Below are positions 61,543 to 64,000 of a DNA stretch of 64,000 nucleotides, one piece after another. The translations under genes were made by a program, and so were the position numbers. How positions within the stretch are numbered: the first letter of the stretch is position 1; each line of letters starts with the position of its first letter. The notes beneath the pieces were generated by a model. The model saw only the letters and a list, made by a program, of their open reading frames with translations. It did not search any database and was not told where the DNA came from. Source of the stretch: Amaranthus tricolor (taxonomy: Eukaryota > Streptophyta > Magnoliopsida > Caryophyllales > Amaranthaceae); contig NC_080057.1 of NCBI RefSeq assembly GCF_026212465.1, positions 23,013,647 through 23,077,646 on the forward strand. The letters run 5' to 3'.

Positions 61543-64000
61543 GTACACTTTTTATTTATGCTGTTTTTGTAAGAAGTATTTTATATACTCCCATCATTTT
61601 TGTGATTATACTGGAGTGGGATTGTGATGGTGTACTCTTTATAGTATGATTTTTGCAATTTTCTTGTAGAATTACCTCTTCTAAGTTGTTTATTGGTATT
61701 TAGTTGGGGTGGTGTAAATTTGCGTAATCATAACTTCATAAGTCTTTTAAATGTTGAGTGTCTATTGCATTTAGCGCATTCGATTTCTTTAGTCTTTAAC
61801 AATTAGCAAGTAGAGAAAGTTCTGATTTTTGAAGTGAAAGTTGCAGAGTTCTGATAGATGTCATCAGGTCAACCAAAATTAGTATCCTGGTACTTCAATG
61901 TTTTTTCATTTTATTAAGTGTGGAAGTATGGTATACTGGAGAAGTGTTTACTCCTGGTTAGACGATTGTTACTAGCAATAAGGATTTTTAATTGTTATGT
62001 TGATTTGAGTTTGCCTTTGTCTTTCCAACATATTGCCTATTGTGCTGGCTGGCTATAAGGATGTAATGATGATTGTTGTACGGGTCCTATATGGAATGTA
62101 TAGTACTCTTTTATTGCGTAGCCTACACTTCCTTCTGATTATATGGATGTTTAGTATGGAGGGATGAGATAGGAAAATGAGTGGACTATATTGAAGGGAG
62201 AGATGAGGGAGAAAGGGGTTTGGTAGTCATACATGGTGGGATCTATAACTAAACTGGAAAGTATGCATATTGTGTGGGAAGTTAGTAAACCCAATGGGAT
62301 ATGTGCCCAACCATCATTGGATATGTGATCTTCAACAAACAGAGTAATGATTTAGAGATTGTGTCTTAAAGAGGATGTATTTTTTGAACAAATCAGGTAT
62401 TGCATACATTTTTAAAGAGGTTTTGTTATTGGATTCAAATGTGTTTATATAGAATTACATTTTATGTCAATAAATTTTTTCAATGAAGTTGATGATTTGA
62501 AGTCCTGTCTGCAATTTTGCAATTATTTGGATGATAAATGTTATACCCATATATTGTCCTATGTTGTCCCTCATGTGACATGAAAGTGCTATTAAATTGT
62601 AGGCTTGAAGCAAATGAGGGATTAGAGGATAAAAGATGAGAGTAGTGAGAAGGAGCAAAGGGAAACACCATAACAAAGCATTTTCTAGGTGTTAGGAGTT
62701 AAAAGAAATTATTAATTAGAGTATTAAAATATATTGATCATTTGTTTGCTTATGGATAGAGAACTAGATGGAATGGAGAAAAAGGGACTGAGATTAGCAT
62801 TCTTTAAGAATGTAACGTCTGCATATCAAGCCTATCGGAATCGATCAAGTGGTGTAAATTAAATCACTTAGGTAAGGAACTTAGGATGGAAGCAATGTTA
62901 TCTAAATGGTAGGTTATGATTTATTTAAAGTCCATTTTGGAGAATAGCAAACTCAAAAAGCAATTTAGGTAACATGGGTTGCGAGACTATGATATACTAT
63001 TGGGTTGCTGAAAAGACATTGATAAAAAAATTGGACTCATCCTTGGAGCAATGTTTGCTAGGTTAATTGGAGTATGAATTGATTAGTTATTGAAATCAAA
63101 ATATATGAACTGATGAGAGCATAAAACGCTGTAGTGACTTGATAGGATGTTAGTTTACTGGTAAGTAGCAGAACTGTCAAGTTGTAAGCAACTAATGATG
63201 AATTCTTAAAGGGAATGGAATATGTTTGTGTTTCTGTAATGTATTGAAATATAACCTACTTATAGAGAAATTGTAAGAAATGTATAGTGTATATTGAAAT
63301 GTAAAGATAGATTGTATTACTGCAATTCAAGAACTATAATAATGGATAGATACAAGCACTCGAGAGGCTTACAACTCTCCCAAAATGAGTAAAAGACTAA
63401 CAAAATGTATATCAAATTTCTTATGATTTCCCATTTCTCTCTTTCTTATTTATACTAGTTTTTCCGGGACAATCCTTTTCCAGAATATACTTCATAACCA
63501 ACTAATATTAAAATACCCATAGTTCCCCCTTATCCAATACATGACAGTTTCTTGACATACTCGAGAAATGTCTTATTTTAGATGTGAAAATATTTCTTCC
63601 TTGAATGAAGTAGAGAAACTATTTTACATTGTTTAAATCTAGAACCTTAAAGAAAGTAAATTCAGTTGCTCCTAGCAGTTGTGAATTGAAGGATTCCTGT
63701 GGTCCCCAATTCTCTTCTCATTGAAGTGCTTTTGTACTTCCAAAATTAAATGTCCTGGTGAGGAACAACTCTATGTAGTTGACCAATTCAGACAAGCAGC
63801 AAGTAGGAGCCAAGTTATCTTACTAAAACTGCTAAGGTTTTTAAAAGGCCTAATTTAGCTTTGTTCGTGCCTGAGCATCCATTGTAAGGGTTGATCAGGC
63901 CTCACATGTTAGCAAGTCTTCGCACCATATTTTAACTTTCTTTTTTTGCGACCCAAAAGATAGTTACTATTATTTTAACTTCAAATGCTTAAATCGTTCA
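61543..64000 (+). other. Probable intron of the preceding gene
   Basis: 2.46 kb with no convincing coding exon, RNA gene or complete transposon. A patch at 63340-63420 (CACTCGAGAGGCTTACAACT, CTCCC) resembles worn retrotransposon leader sequence, but I cannot define an element. Confidence 0.4.

Overview
This is nuclear DNA of a flowering plant, very probably a eudicot. It is AT-rich, has GT-AG introns from tens of bases to over 11 kb, widely spaced genes of plant families, and many transposons. Stowaway MITEs with CTCCCTCC ends and a rich hAT/MULE fraction would fit Caryophyllales (Amaranthaceae), but that placement is a weak inference. All proteins below were read by joining exons by eye at splice sites that keep the frame.

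Genes, left to right: the 3' end of an ABCC (MRP-type) transporter (+, 364-2298); NOP16, a nucleolar 60S-assembly protein (+, 3591-6155); two tandem universal stress protein genes with identical intron phases (+, 9389-15084 and 16710-19463); an RFI2-like RING-H2 E3 ligase (+, 21707-29313, middle unresolved); the IGT-family branch-angle gene TAC1 (+, 31280-35425); an SR34-type splicing factor of 12 coding exons and 308 aa (-, 56132-40712); and the first coding exon of an unrecognised plant protein (+, from 60780, running off the window).

The rest is repeats. From 36.0 to 40.6 kb there is a nest: a ~620 bp TA-rich microsatellite that runs straight into a dead MuDR transposase, a plant-mobile-domain pseudogene behind a MULE-like terminus, and a broken BED-finger hAT transposase. 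The 11.26 kb intron 6 of the SR34 gene holds a LINE remnant, a Stowaway MITE and about 7 kb of tandem ~1.42 kb units (46.6-53.75 kb). Two Cassandra-type LTRs with 5S-rRNA-like sequence lie at 7.5 and 20.0 kb. At 59.5-60.5 kb two adjacent foldback elements carry 9-bp target duplications and share a terminus with the element at 37.33 kb, which suggests one MULE family.

There is no operon-like or functional clustering among the genes. The most interesting structures are the intronic satellite of the SR34 gene and the foldback MULE family with its repeated GTTCGC...GCGAAC palindrome modules.
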